Part shown: positions 10,543-18,717 of the stretch, piece by piece
Layout: the number at the start of each line of letters is the position of its first letter
Numbering within the stretch: position 1 is the stretch's first letter
From: Bradyrhizobium manausense
GTDB lineage: Bacteria > Pseudomonadota > Alphaproteobacteria > Rhizobiales > Xanthobacteraceae
DNA: 64,000 bases
Assembly: GCF_001440035.1 (NCBI RefSeq)
Contig: NZ_LJYG01000026.1
Location: forward strand, 1 to 64,000
Direction: 5' to 3'
Translations under genes and position numbers: made by a program
The notes under the pieces: generated by a model
Told to the model about the DNA's origin: nothing
What the model saw: only the letters and a program-made list of their open reading frames with translations
The model's database searches: none

Positions 10543-11626
10543 GGTCGCGCCCCCGTTCTCGGGCAGCTACGACCCGGCCGACGTCACCTTCCTGCTCAAG
10601 CCAGTGGTAATGGCCCCGACTTCCGTCGCCGAAAAGGAAGCGGCGATCCAGTCCGGCCGCCACCACTATTCGGAGATGATCGCGCCGGAGAGGGTGCCGG
10701 ACGACAGCTATCTATCCCTCTATCACGCCGCGCTTGCGCGGAACAGTGCCCGCCTGGCGCAGGATGTCGCCACCCTGGCTGCGCAGCTCGCCGCGCGCAG
10801 GCCGGGGCGCGAGCTGGTAATCGTCTCGCTGGCGCGTGCGGGGACGCCGATCGGCGTCTTGCTCGCGCGGACCTTGCGGGCGCACGGACATCGCGCAGCC
10901 CATTATTCAATCAGCATTATCCGCGATCGGGGTGTCGACCGCGTCGCGCTCGCGCATATCGCCGGCCGGCACGATCCGCGCGACGCGGTGTTTGTCGATG
11001 GCTGGACCGGCAAGGGTGCGATTGCCGGCGAACTTCGCGCGGCCCTGGCCAATGCGCCATTCGGCTTCACACCGGACTTAGCCGTGATTGCTGACCCTGC
11101 AGGACAGGCAGACATCGCCGCGACGGCGGATGATTATCTGATCGCCTCGGGCTTGCTGAACGGCATCATTTCGGGCCTGGTCAGTCGCTCGATCCTCAAC
11201 GCCGCGTTGGTGGGACCGGGCGATTTCCACGCCTGTGTCACCTACCCGCAATATGCCGGTGCTGATCTCTCACGTGCCTTCGTGGACACGATCGCGCCGT
11301 TGGCCGCTGCGGCGATACCGCAACCGGTAGACGGGCACGACGCCCGCCGAGCGGCGCTGAAACAGGAATGCGAGGCGATGATGCGGCAGTTGTTGGCGGA
11401 AAGCGGAACGCGTGACCGCAACCGGATCAAGCCCGGCATAGCCGAAGCGACGCGCGCCCTGCTGCGGCGGGTGCCGGAACGGCTGCTGGTTCGCGATTTC
11501 GAGGACGCCGATGTGGGGCACTTGCTCCATCTCGCCGCCGCGCATGCCATTCCGGTCGATACGCTGGGCGGGGAATCGCAGTATCGCGCGGTCGCAATTA
11601 TCCGTAGCCTGGGCGACGACGCATGA
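10532..11626 (+). CDS. StiP-family (PRTase-like) protein with C-terminal PELOTA-like domain
   Basis: Member of the family annotated as 'cysteine protease StiP' or PRTase_1, here 364 residues. Visible blocks are SLARAGTPIGVLLARTLR, SISIIRDRGVDR and the PRPP-loop-like VFVDGWTGKGAI. The last 70 or so residues (LLVRDFEDADVGHLLHLA and following) fit the PELOTA-like RNA-binding module often fused to it. Neighbours are PRTase, HAD hydrolase and a lyase, as in ter clusters, but no terB/C/D/Z gene is in the window. Frame intact. Confidence 0.82.
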   Translation: MRTEVAPPFSGSYDPADVTFLLKPVVMAPTSVAEKEAAIQSGRHHYSEMIAPERVPDDSYLSLYHAALARNSARLAQDVATLAAQLAARRPGRELVIVSLARAGTPIGVLLARTLRAHGHRAAHYSISIIRDRGVDRVALAHIAGRHDPRDAVFVDGWTGKGAIAGELRAALANAPFGFTPDLAVIADPAGQADIAATADDYLIASGLLNGIISGLVSRSILNAALVGPGDFHACVTYPQYAGADLSRAFVDTIAPLAAAAIPQPVDGHDARRAALKQECEAMMRQLLAESGTRDRNRIKPGIAEATRALLRRVPERLLVRDFEDADVGHLLHLAAAHAIPVDTLGGESQYRAVAIIRSLGDDA

Positions 11627-11820
11627 GCCGGGTTTCCGCCCTCCCTTGGCGCCTCCTTGTGTATGCCCTGCACCCGCGAGGATCTGGCCGATGCGTTGCT
11701 CGGCGCCAAGCGCGTACATGGTCTCCGGTCCGCCGTGCTGTGTCTTGAGGATGCCGTGCTCGAACGGGACCTGCCGGTCGCACTCACCCGGCTTTCGGCA
11801 TTCCTTCGTTCCGAGCTATC
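11623..11820 (+). pseudogene. HpcH/HpaI-type C-C lyase of the ter cluster, truncated
   Basis: The ATGA overlap with the StiP gene gives a start at 11623, but the recognisable sequence, SLCMPCTREDLADALLGAKR then GLRSAVLCLEDAV, is in another frame, so a small indel near 11640 is likely. This matches the N-terminus of the TIM-barrel citrate-lyase-like (HpcH) protein of ter clusters. The gene breaks off near 11820 where IS256 sequence begins, leaving about one fifth of its normal length. Confidence 0.7.
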
Positions 11821-11847
11821 GCCAAATTTTGGTGACGGCCAGGCCCG

Positions 11848-12165
11848 TCAGGCGGCGGCGGTTGTGGGCTGACGGTCAGTCGGTTTGGCGATGATCTCGA
11901 TCCCATCGTTGAATGTCACAGCGATAACGAGTTTTGGCAACTGGTTGTGGCCATCGAGACGACGCCAGCTTTTCTGCGCGGCCTCAAGCAGTTTGAAGAC
12001 CATCGCGAGCGCCGTCCTGTTGGACAGGCAACCATTCGATCGGATCGTGCGGTGGCGCACGGTAGCGAAGGTGCTTTCAATGGGATTGGTGCGGCAGGCG
12101 AACGAATGCGTCGGCCCTGCGATTTTTGTCTGGTTTTTCACAGCCGTGTACAAAAGCTGTAAGAT
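11848..12165 (-). pseudogene. IS256-family transposase, C-terminal fragment
   Basis: The minus strand encodes TNPIESTFATVRHRTIRSNG then ALAMVFKLLEAAQKSWRRLD and ends shortly after TFNDGIEII, the standard C-terminus of IS256 (mutator) transposases, including the catalytic Glu in NPIES. The rest is missing. Its insertion probably truncated the lyase gene at its left. Confidence 0.85.
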
Positions 12166-12317
12166 CCAAGACATCGCGCGCCGTGGACGCATGGCGAACT
12201 GTTTTAAAGCTAACCAGGCGGTTTAATGCGCGAGGAACGCTGGCATGGTCATTGCTCTCGCAGCAGGCAACAACGGCGCTGGCTACTCAGCGTCTGGCGC
12301 GAGAGGAATGGTCCAAT

Positions 12318-13460
12318 ATGAGCTTGGTAAGGTCATTGGAAAGGGCGGAAGTTGACGCCTTCTATACGCTCAATGAGGGGCGTCTTGCATCCGTCACGCG
12401 CGAATTTACTGAGCATTTCTCGGGACGCGTGCTGTATGCGGTGAAGGCGAATCCGCTGCCAAAAATTCTTCACACGGTCTCTCGCGCCGGAGTGGCCGGG
12501 TTCGACGTGGCGTCGCTGGCTGAAGCCCACCTTGTCCATTCCACTATTCCCGGGGCCCGTTCATGGTTCATGAATCCCGTGAAATCTCGTCGCGATATCG
12601 AACGGACGTTCCGCGATCTGGGAGTTCGCGACTATGTCTTCGATTGCGAAGCCGAGCTGCGGAAGCTCCTTGAAGTCTTGCCGTTGCATGATCCGGAAAT
12701 ACGAATCTACGTCCGGTTCAAGTGTAGCGCAACGTGCGCCATCATAGACTTAAACGGCAAGTTTGGTGCCTCGCCCGCCGAAGCGAGCCGTCTGCTGGAT
12801 CTCGTCAACGCGCAATCGCGCTGGACCACGGGGTTGTCCTTTCACCCAGGTTCCCAAACGATCGTTGTCGATCCCTATCTGCATGGCATTCGGGCGGCCG
12901 TCGACATTATAGAAGCTGCTTCTCCGGCCCCCACAGCGCTCGATATCGGTGGCGGCTTTCCCGGCCATTATCTGAACTTCCCCTATCACTCTCCCTTGCG
13001 CATGCTCTCCGAGATCACGAAACTGGTGCGCCGAACGGATGCACTAAAGCGTGTTGAACTGTTGTGTGAGCCCGGACGAGCACTGGTTCACGATAGCATC
13101 TCTTTGTTTTGCCGCGTGATCTTAAGAAAAGGCGAGGCGCTCTACTGCGGCGCGGGCATCTACAGCGGGCTCTCACCTGCCCGACAATGTTTTCTGCTCC
13201 CCGCCCGCGCTTGGCGTGGGGGACAGCCGATCCAGACTGAGGAGTGGCAGGACTTCATCATCTTTGGCCCAACTTGCGACAGCATGGACAGGCTTGGATT
13301 CTCGTATTCACTGCCACGCGATTTGAGCGAAGGCGATTGGATTGAATTCCAGAATGTGGGCGCCTATACGGATATGGCGCGATTCAACGGGTTTTCGGTT
13401 GATAAGATCGTGGCTATTGGACAGGATGAACTTACCATGTTGCCCGCCGCCATTCAGTAG
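12318..13460 (+). CDS. Fold-III PLP decarboxylase (ornithine/lysine/diaminopimelate type)
   Basis: Group IV PLP decarboxylase, 380 residues, alanine-racemase-like barrel plus C-terminal beta domain. Key blocks: RVLYAVKANPLPKIL with the PLP lysine, FHPGSQ, the phosphate-binding DIGGGFPGHY, ELLCEPGRALV, the active-site Cys in IIFGPTCDSMDR and VGAYTDMARFNGF. The substrate may be ornithine, lysine or a related diamine precursor; the sequence does not decide. The ATG at 12318 has GAGAGGA upstream and precedes the conserved start; a longer frame runs back into IS256 sequence. No operon partner is adjacent. It could supply a diamine to the biosynthetic operon at 24-33 kb, but that is speculative. 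Confidence 0.83.
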   Translation: MSLVRSLERAEVDAFYTLNEGRLASVTREFTEHFSGRVLYAVKANPLPKILHTVSRAGVAGFDVASLAEAHLVHSTIPGARSWFMNPVKSRRDIERTFRDLGVRDYVFDCEAELRKLLEVLPLHDPEIRIYVRFKCSATCAIIDLNGKFGASPAEASRLLDLVNAQSRWTTGLSFHPGSQTIVVDPYLHGIRAAVDIIEAASPAPTALDIGGGFPGHYLNFPYHSPLRMLSEITKLVRRTDALKRVELLCEPGRALVHDSISLFCRVILRKGEALYCGAGIYSGLSPARQCFLLPARAWRGGQPIQTEEWQDFIIFGPTCDSMDRLGFSYSLPRDLSEGDWIEFQNVGAYTDMARFNGFSVDKIVAIGQDELTMLPAAIQ

Positions 13461-13477
13461 TTGTTCATGAACATACT

Positions 13478-13573
13478 AGGGACGAGGCGCGCCTTGGCAT
13501 CGATCGCGAGCGTCTTGATGGTGCCGGTATAGGTGCCATCGTTGGTGCGGGTGAACGAACCGATCTGGGACAT
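13478..13573 (-). pseudogene. DUF736 protein, N-terminal fragment
   Basis: The minus strand gives MSQIGSFTRTNDGTYTGTIK then TLAIDAKARLVP and then loses similarity. This is the hallmark start of the DUF736 family, about 100 residues when whole and common on rhizobial conjugative plasmids and ICEs. GGAGAT precedes the ATG. It marks former conjugative-element DNA. Confidence 0.8.
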
Positions 13574-14030
13574 GGTGGATCTCCTGTGCTGTGTTCAAGC
13601 CCGCGACCATCGCGGCCTTGATGGCGATCTCTGAGCGCCGCAACGACTGACCCGCAGCCTCTTGGCCCCCGGCGTCAGCGGAGGATGGCGGGCTGAGCGA
13701 TCTTGCTGCCTCGCGAGGAATGCCGCCGCTTCGCGGCAGGGGGAAGAAAATCGCGAACAAGCCATTGCGGGTAAAGGTCGGCGAGCGCAGCGAGCGTATT
13801 GTGGCGCGTGATCCGCCAGAAAAAGGCGGGTATGGACGCAGGCCAAACGGCACGTCCGGAAAACCGCCCGGCTCCAGGCGGACACCCATGACACGAATGC
13901 GCCGGCACAACCGCTGACTGAGGTTCAGAACAGCAACCACCTCGGCCATAGTCCAGCCTCCACATGCAGGAGGCGACATGCCAACAGGTGTTTATGTCCG
14001 TAAGAACGTAAGAACGCGGTCTGGGACCGA
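13574..14030. other. Non-coding or decayed DNA between DUF736 and integrase remnants
   Basis: No convincing gene on either strand. Several short GC-rich inverted motifs (for example GGCGAGCGCAGCGAGCG near 13780) resemble general repeats. Probably eroded ICE backbone. Confidence 0.35.
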
Positions 14031-14039
14031 TTGAAGGCG

Positions 14040-14409
14040 GGAATGGCCGCAGACCACGCGGCCGACTTTGCTCAATGGCTCCGTGGGTGCCGATATACGC
14101 CACTTACCATCGTCGAGAGGATGCGGCTGCTTGCAAGTTGGAAGCACTGGGCGCCCGGGGAAGGTTACACGCTTCCTGCGATCCGTGAGGCGCACGCCTC
14201 CTCGGTCGCCTTGATCGAAGCGGGACATCGGCCGCGCTTCCGCGGCGACCTCAACAAGGACGCGGTCGATTCGAGGATTCGAGTGCGCCAAGCTGTTCAT
14301 CGCCTACCTCGAGGATCAAGGTGTGATGACGCGATTGCCAACCAAATCGGCGGAGTCTCAGCCTGTCTCGTTTGCTGTCGGCGCTACTCCCCCCTTTCCT
14401 GGTGCCTAG
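14040..14409 (+). pseudogene. Tyrosine integrase, core-binding-domain fragment
   Basis: N-terminal SAM-like domain of a site-specific tyrosine recombinase: FAQWLRGCRYTPLTIVERMR then LIEAGHRPRFRGDLN. A frameshift near 14280 follows, and the other frame continues ECAKLFIAYLEDQGVM. The catalytic domain with the RHRY residues is absent; the frame stops at 14409. It meets the stop of the PCuAC gene tail to tail and lies at the left boundary of the copper monooxygenase block. Confidence 0.65.
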
Positions 14410-14936
14410 TCGTGATGGTGATGGATTGGCCTATCATCTTCTTCAGCCAGACTCGCCGGCTCTATCACGAAGTCGATCGCTATCGTACCGGCCTTCTCGA
14501 ATTCCAGCGTTCCTTTGACCATCTCTCCCTCTTTAAGTGCGCCGTGTAGTCCCTCAAACAGGATCCGCGCCCCATTGGGCTGAAGACGAACAAAACCACC
14601 GGGCTCGATTGAGAAGCCCTGATCTTGCGCGGCAAACCTCGCTGGCCGAGCGCCTGCAACGGCTTTCTGCAAGATTCCTTTCTTGCCGGAAAGTGATGCC
14701 CCGAGCAACCGATCTGGCTTCGCGCCTCTGTTCTGGATTTCAACCACGTAGGCTGTCGTTGCGGCGTGGGTCATATCCTTGGCCGCGACCCAAGGATGTT
14801 GGATCAGGAGTGCTCCGCTCTCCAACTCATGACTGGCGGCGGCACTGCTGACCAAGGCCAGGATGGCAACAACACGGATCAACGGAAGCAACGCCGTTGC
14901 ACTTGCCATCAACGTCGCAGGTTTCCAACGCATCAT
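14406..14936 (-). CDS. PCuAC-type periplasmic copper chaperone
   Basis: Exported copper(I) chaperone of the PCuAC/DUF461 family, which delivers copper to cuproenzymes. A signal peptide (hydrophobic ALLPLIRVVAILALVSSAAA) is followed by HPWVAAKDMTHAATTAYVV and the cupredoxin-like core with NRGAKPDRLLGA. The HxM half of the usual H-M...HxM site is not evident (LSGKKG stands there), but the C-terminus ends IHHHHD, an alternative metal site. The ATG pair at 14936/14933 has AGGAGG directly upstream; a longer N-terminus is unlikely. It sits beside and in the same direction as the membrane copper monooxygenase operon, so it probably serves that enzyme. Confidence 0.82.
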   Translation of the reverse strand: MMRWKPATLMASATALLPLIRVVAILALVSSAAASHELESGALLIQHPWVAAKDMTHAATTAYVVEIQNRGAKPDRLLGASLSGKKGILQKAVAGARPARFAAQDQGFSIEPGGFVRLQPNGARILFEGLHGALKEGEMVKGTLEFEKAGTIAIDFVIEPASLAEEDDRPIHHHHD

Positions 14937-15764
14937 GGGCCTCCTCTGTTCGCGTTTGCGCTTGCCCCCCATGTTCGGAGAAGGCGATCAGGAACCTGTG
15001 TCGCAATTGTCCTTTTTGGATCTTTCCGGTCGCTGCATGGGACATTTCCGGAACGGAGTTGAGGGTCCTCTTTCGTCACCATCTTACGACTTTGTTCTTC
15101 TGACGTTCGAAATGAGAAGTCTTCCTATGCAACGGGCGCCGTCCGGGCCAACCAAAACAGCCGACGGGCTGGTTATCGATGCCGTAGCTGCTCTCTGCGA
15201 ATTGGGCATTCTCCGCCTGCTTGCGGACCGACAGATCACATGAGCAGAGGTGATCGCTGTATCCGGCCATTGTCACTCGCCTCAAAGCCTCGGTCGTCAG
15301 ACAATACGACCGTTGAGGGATCGCCGATGGACGCTTGCGGATGGAGTAGCCACGAGACGTCTGTAAGCACGGTCGGGGAGACAGCACGCCAGCGGACGAA
15401 TCATCAGCGCAAGTCCATCTGCGATTCTGATTTGTAGGCAGATTGGGCTCCTGAAGACCGCCGAGATTGGTCGCCCTGCAATCCGCCGTATGACGCCAGC
15501 CGGCCCCTTCGGATGTGGCGCACATCAGCTGATGGTTCGAATGCCTTGCTGCCACCCAAATGCCAACAGGACCACAGAGTGCGCGGAGGTTGATTGTCGG
15601 GTCCTTTGTCATGGCCTGTCATGCCCTGAGATCTTGCCGGCCCCAGACCGCTCCCGTCACAAGTGAACGACGGGGTGTCCCGAGTGAGCATGCTTACCGC
15701 GAGCTTCAATCACCGAAGCAAAAAACGAGCCAGACGGCATGCGAAATGAAAATCTACTTGCACA
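14937..15764. other. Spacer of about 830 bases, no gene recognised
   Basis: Several open frames cross this region but none has family-like composition or a convincing ribosome binding site. It separates PCuAC from the CopD fusion gene, so PCuAC probably has its own promoter or is read through from the operon. Confidence 0.35.
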
Positions 15765-17699
15765 CTAATGATTATGAACGCCTCTCTTGTTTATCTCTGG
15801 TTCGGCTCGGAGTTGCGTCATGGCTTCGACCAATTGGGAGGGCGAGGCCAACCCATCCGTCTCATCCGAACGCCAGCGCGCGCGCACGAACCCGAATCTA
15901 TCGATGAGAAACTCGATGATCGATGGCGGCAAATCGTCGTCATGGAAGCCAGGGTTAATCATCGTGCGCCGATAGAGATTCCATGCCGCGGCAATACGAT
16001 GATCCAGGTCGAACACGACACAGACATTTCTCAGAACGCCGGCAGACGCGATCTTTTCGGAAGGAGACGGCAGCACCGCGACGATCACTCCACCTGCTCG
16101 CGCAATGTCGCGCTCATGTTGCATCAACTGATCCAGGTGCTGCATTCGAGCGCCATCCCGGAAGATCGACACAAGCTTTGCGGACCCATCGCTCTCCCCT
16201 TTCGAGTTCTCTGTCGGAGCGACGCCGCTGCACGTCGGAAAGTCGATCGCGTGCAGCCACGGCTGCCCCGCCGCGATTTCGGGGCCCAGAACTCTTGCTT
16301 CATAGCCAAGTGATAGAGCCATCACATACTCGACTACCCGCCAACGGTCCATGTCCGAGAGACGGTCGGCAAATCCCGGCATCGCCGAGGATGGGAAGCC
16401 ATAGCTCACCCACCAGTACATGTCTCCCATCGTATGATCGGTCGTGTGCGGCGCGGTGAGATCGGCAGGCGGCGGCTTCAAATCATTTGCCAGCGGGCCA
16501 TCGCCTCTGCCCCTTTGGCCGTGGCATGCTACGCAATTTGCGCGGAATACATCGTATCCCTGGCCGATCGCTTCCGCGTCATACGGCACTGGAACCGTCG
16601 CGTAGGTCGATGGATAGGCCGGGACTGACAACGCAGGCAGCGCGAAAGCACCTCCGACGCCAACTCCAGCGGCAGCAACAATCGTCGCCCATCGCCACAT
16701 TCCCGCGCGGCCGAGCACAAAGGCGGCCATACTCCCCACAGACAGCGCAACGCAGCCGCCAATGACCAGAAGGCGACTTCCCGGAATCGTCCGCCACGCA
16801 ACCGCTGGATCCAGACGAAACGAAAGCGGCCAGATTATCTCGACATGTCTCGATGGAATCGCCTGAGACAGGCACCCTGCAAGTAGTATGACCAGACATG
16901 CGAAGGCTAGCTCGGTTTTCAAGACCATCGCGAGCGGCGGAACTGATTTCTCGGACTTTAGCACCGGCAAGAGCTTCAGCCGGACAAACGCCGCACAGAT
17001 CAGGGCCATGCCGACACAGGCGAGCTTCCCCATTAGGAGCCAGCCATACTCAGTCGCCACCAAACCCGGCCAAGTCCCAACGTTTTCAATCGCTAGAGTT
17101 ACGCCGGTCGCGACCACGAGCAACATCAGTGGCAGCGCAATGTTCGAAAAGCCACTGAGCCGCCTCGACGGCCCTTCAGGCCTCGCCGCTGACTGGTGAG
17201 CCATTGCGACAACGAGGGCTGACAGTCCTCCGAACCAGAGCGCTGCTGCAACAACGTGAGCTATATTGATCACGAGGTCTGCAATAGTCCCGCCAGCCGC
17301 CGAGTGACTCGAGAACAATCCCATCAGCAGCGACAATACGCTGACAATCGCGGCAAGACCTGGCTTGTGCAGAAGTCGCAAGCTCGCGGCACCAACGAGC
17401 ACACATCCAAGCGCTGCAAGCTGAGCTCTCCCGAACCGGGTGCCAAGAATGATGAAAAGCACGTCGCTGAAGTTGATAGCCGAGGGCGGCTTACCAAGAA
17501 GCGCAACGGTCCGAACCGTTAAGAACAGGACACCAAGGGCGAATCCCGCGAATGCTGCGGTGGAAGCGATCGTCGTGAAAAGCGACCGGGTGCGGCTTTC
17601 AAGTCCATCGCGCCACAGAGCCAGACCCGAGCAAACCCCGCCGAAAGCTGCCGTGGAGGCAAAAGCAGTCCCTCGCGCAAGTGAGAGGACCGTTTCCAT
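15765..17699 (-). CDS. copD: CopD - cytochrome c - thioredoxin-like fusion protein
   Basis: A 644-residue membrane protein with three parts. Residues about 1-320 form a multi-helix CopD-like copper-transport domain. Then, after further membrane helices, comes a periplasmic class I cytochrome c domain with CVACH near residue 390 and a probable haem Met in SSAMPGF. The last 150 or so residues resemble a thioredoxin/peroxiredoxin-like fold without a CxxC pair. The ATG at 17699 overlaps the CopC stop (TGATG), so it is coupled to copC. CopD normally imports copper; fused haem and thioredoxin-like parts suggest redox control of copper loading for the monooxygenase. The third-domain call is an inference. 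Confidence 0.8.
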   Translation of the reverse strand: METVLSLARGTAFASTAAFGGVCSGLALWRDGLESRTRSLFTTIASTAAFAGFALGVLFLTVRTVALLGKPPSAINFSDVLFIILGTRFGRAQLAALGCVLVGAASLRLLHKPGLAAIVSVLSLLMGLFSSHSAAGGTIADLVINIAHVVAAALWFGGLSALVVAMAHQSAARPEGPSRRLSGFSNIALPLMLLVVATGVTLAIENVGTWPGLVATEYGWLLMGKLACVGMALICAAFVRLKLLPVLKSEKSVPPLAMVLKTELAFACLVILLAGCLSQAIPSRHVEIIWPLSFRLDPAVAWRTIPGSRLLVIGGCVALSVGSMAAFVLGRAGMWRWATIVAAAGVGVGGAFALPALSVPAYPSTYATVPVPYDAEAIGQGYDVFRANCVACHGQRGRGDGPLANDLKPPPADLTAPHTTDHTMGDMYWWVSYGFPSSAMPGFADRLSDMDRWRVVEYVMALSLGYEARVLGPEIAAGQPWLHAIDFPTCSGVAPTENSKGESDGSAKLVSIFRDGARMQHLDQLMQHERDIARAGGVIVAVLPSPSEKIASAGVLRNVCVVFDLDHRIAAAWNLYRRTMINPGFHDDDLPPSIIEFLIDRFGFVRARWRSDETDGLASPSQLVEAMTQLRAEPEINKRGVHNH

Positions 17700-18076
17700 C
17701 AAGGTCCCCAGTAGACGAACTTAAACTTGCCTTCCGTGCGATGCCCATCAATGGAGACAACGTTCCAACTGACGGTATAGAGCCCGGCAGAAAGATCGGG
17801 CAGCGAAATAGTCACGGTTCGTCCATTGTCGGCTAGCAAGGGCTGCGAAAGCCCTGACACGGCTTTACCAGCGCGAAAGAGGGTGACATTGATGAGCAGC
17901 GGCTCGAGCGCTTCGGTGAAGGAGAGGACGATTGCCTTGATCGGCGCTGAAATTCGACTGCCATCTTGCGGCGTCGAGCGAATGAGATGCGCATGAGGGA
18001 GGACTGCACTCGGCGTTCCGATCAGCGCAGCCATCAGCACAATCACGAACCTTTTCAATGAACTACGCGCCTTCAC
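17699..18076 (-). CDS. copC: CopC-type periplasmic copper-binding protein
   Basis: Periplasmic copper carrier, 125 residues. A cleavable signal (RFVIVLMAALIGTPSAVLPH) ends just before HAHLIRSTPQDGSR, so the mature protein starts near the N-terminal His copper ligand. The C-terminal VVSIDGHRTEGKFKFVY is the second conserved ligand block. The GTG at 18076 overlaps the stop of the upstream gene (GTGA) and is chosen over a longer frame. With CopD directly downstream it forms the usual CopCD copper-uptake pair, here inside a monooxygenase operon. Confidence 0.9.
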   Translation of the reverse strand: MKARSSLKRFVIVLMAALIGTPSAVLPHAHLIRSTPQDGSRISAPIKAIVLSFTEALEPLLINVTLFRAGKAVSGLSQPLLADNGRTVTISLPDLSAGLYTVSWNVVSIDGHRTEGKFKFVYWGP

Positions 18077-18702
18077 TTCTCGCTCGCCGCAGGTAAATTT
18101 TGTGCTATCGCGTTTCGTCGCAAGGCCCATAGAAACGTTCCGATGGCGGCTGATACGAGGACCAGACACCAGGCCAAAAGGCGTATCAGACTCCAGCCTC
18201 GTCCCACGTCGAACGGGAATTTCGCCACGTTTCGCTCGCCATTCTCGATCGCCACCATCCCGATATATCTGCCGGCTTGCTCGAAATTGACGTCGATCTT
18301 GATCGTTCCGTTCGGATACTTCTTCGGTGGAATGTAGAGGATGCTGGATGGCGTGTTCATCGTGTCCCCTGTTCGGGCGCCATCATCTCGAGCCAGATTC
18401 ACGCTGACCGGAATGTCTCGAAGGGACTGGTCGACGAAATCGAGAACAATGATTGTTCGCCCGACCTCCGGTATGTCCTCACAAAATTCGGCTCTCGAGC
18501 TCTGCGGCTGATAGCCAGTAAAATGCATGAAATAGCTGTCCACTTTCAACTTGCATTGGTCAGCCTCCATGGACACCGCTCCGTGCGCATGACCTTCGCG
18601 GACGGCGGCAGGAATAATGTGAGCGACCAGTGCCATCACCCGCGCGGTCCGGAACGCCCCTCTTCGGCTCGCAGCCGTTCGCGTCTGGCGTCTTCGCAAC
18701 AT
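18073..18702 (-). CDS. Uncharacterised exported, membrane-anchored protein of the monooxygenase operon
   Basis: A 209-residue protein of unknown function. The N-terminus is Arg-rich then moderately hydrophobic, ending in HAHG, consistent with an export signal; the true start may be internal near 18636. The body (SYFMHFTGYQPQSS, FCEDIPEVGRTIIVLDFVD, YVGM-like RYIGMVAIENGE) looks like a beta-sandwich domain. A single C-terminal helix (LLAWCLVLVSAAIGTFLWAL) would anchor it in the membrane with the domain outside. It starts 15 bases after pmoB and overlaps copC, so it is an operon member, placed where other Cu-monooxygenase operons carry a small accessory subunit (pmoD/amoD). It may be an assembly or copper-insertion factor. 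Confidence 0.6.
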   Translation of the reverse strand: MLRRRQTRTAASRRGAFRTARVMALVAHIIPAAVREGHAHGAVSMEADQCKLKVDSYFMHFTGYQPQSSRAEFCEDIPEVGRTIIVLDFVDQSLRDIPVSVNLARDDGARTGDTMNTPSSILYIPPKKYPNGTIKIDVNFEQAGRYIGMVAIENGERNVAKFPFDVGRGWSLIRLLAWCLVLVSAAIGTFLWALRRNAIAQNLPAASEK

Positions 18703-18717
18703 TCACACACCCAAACC

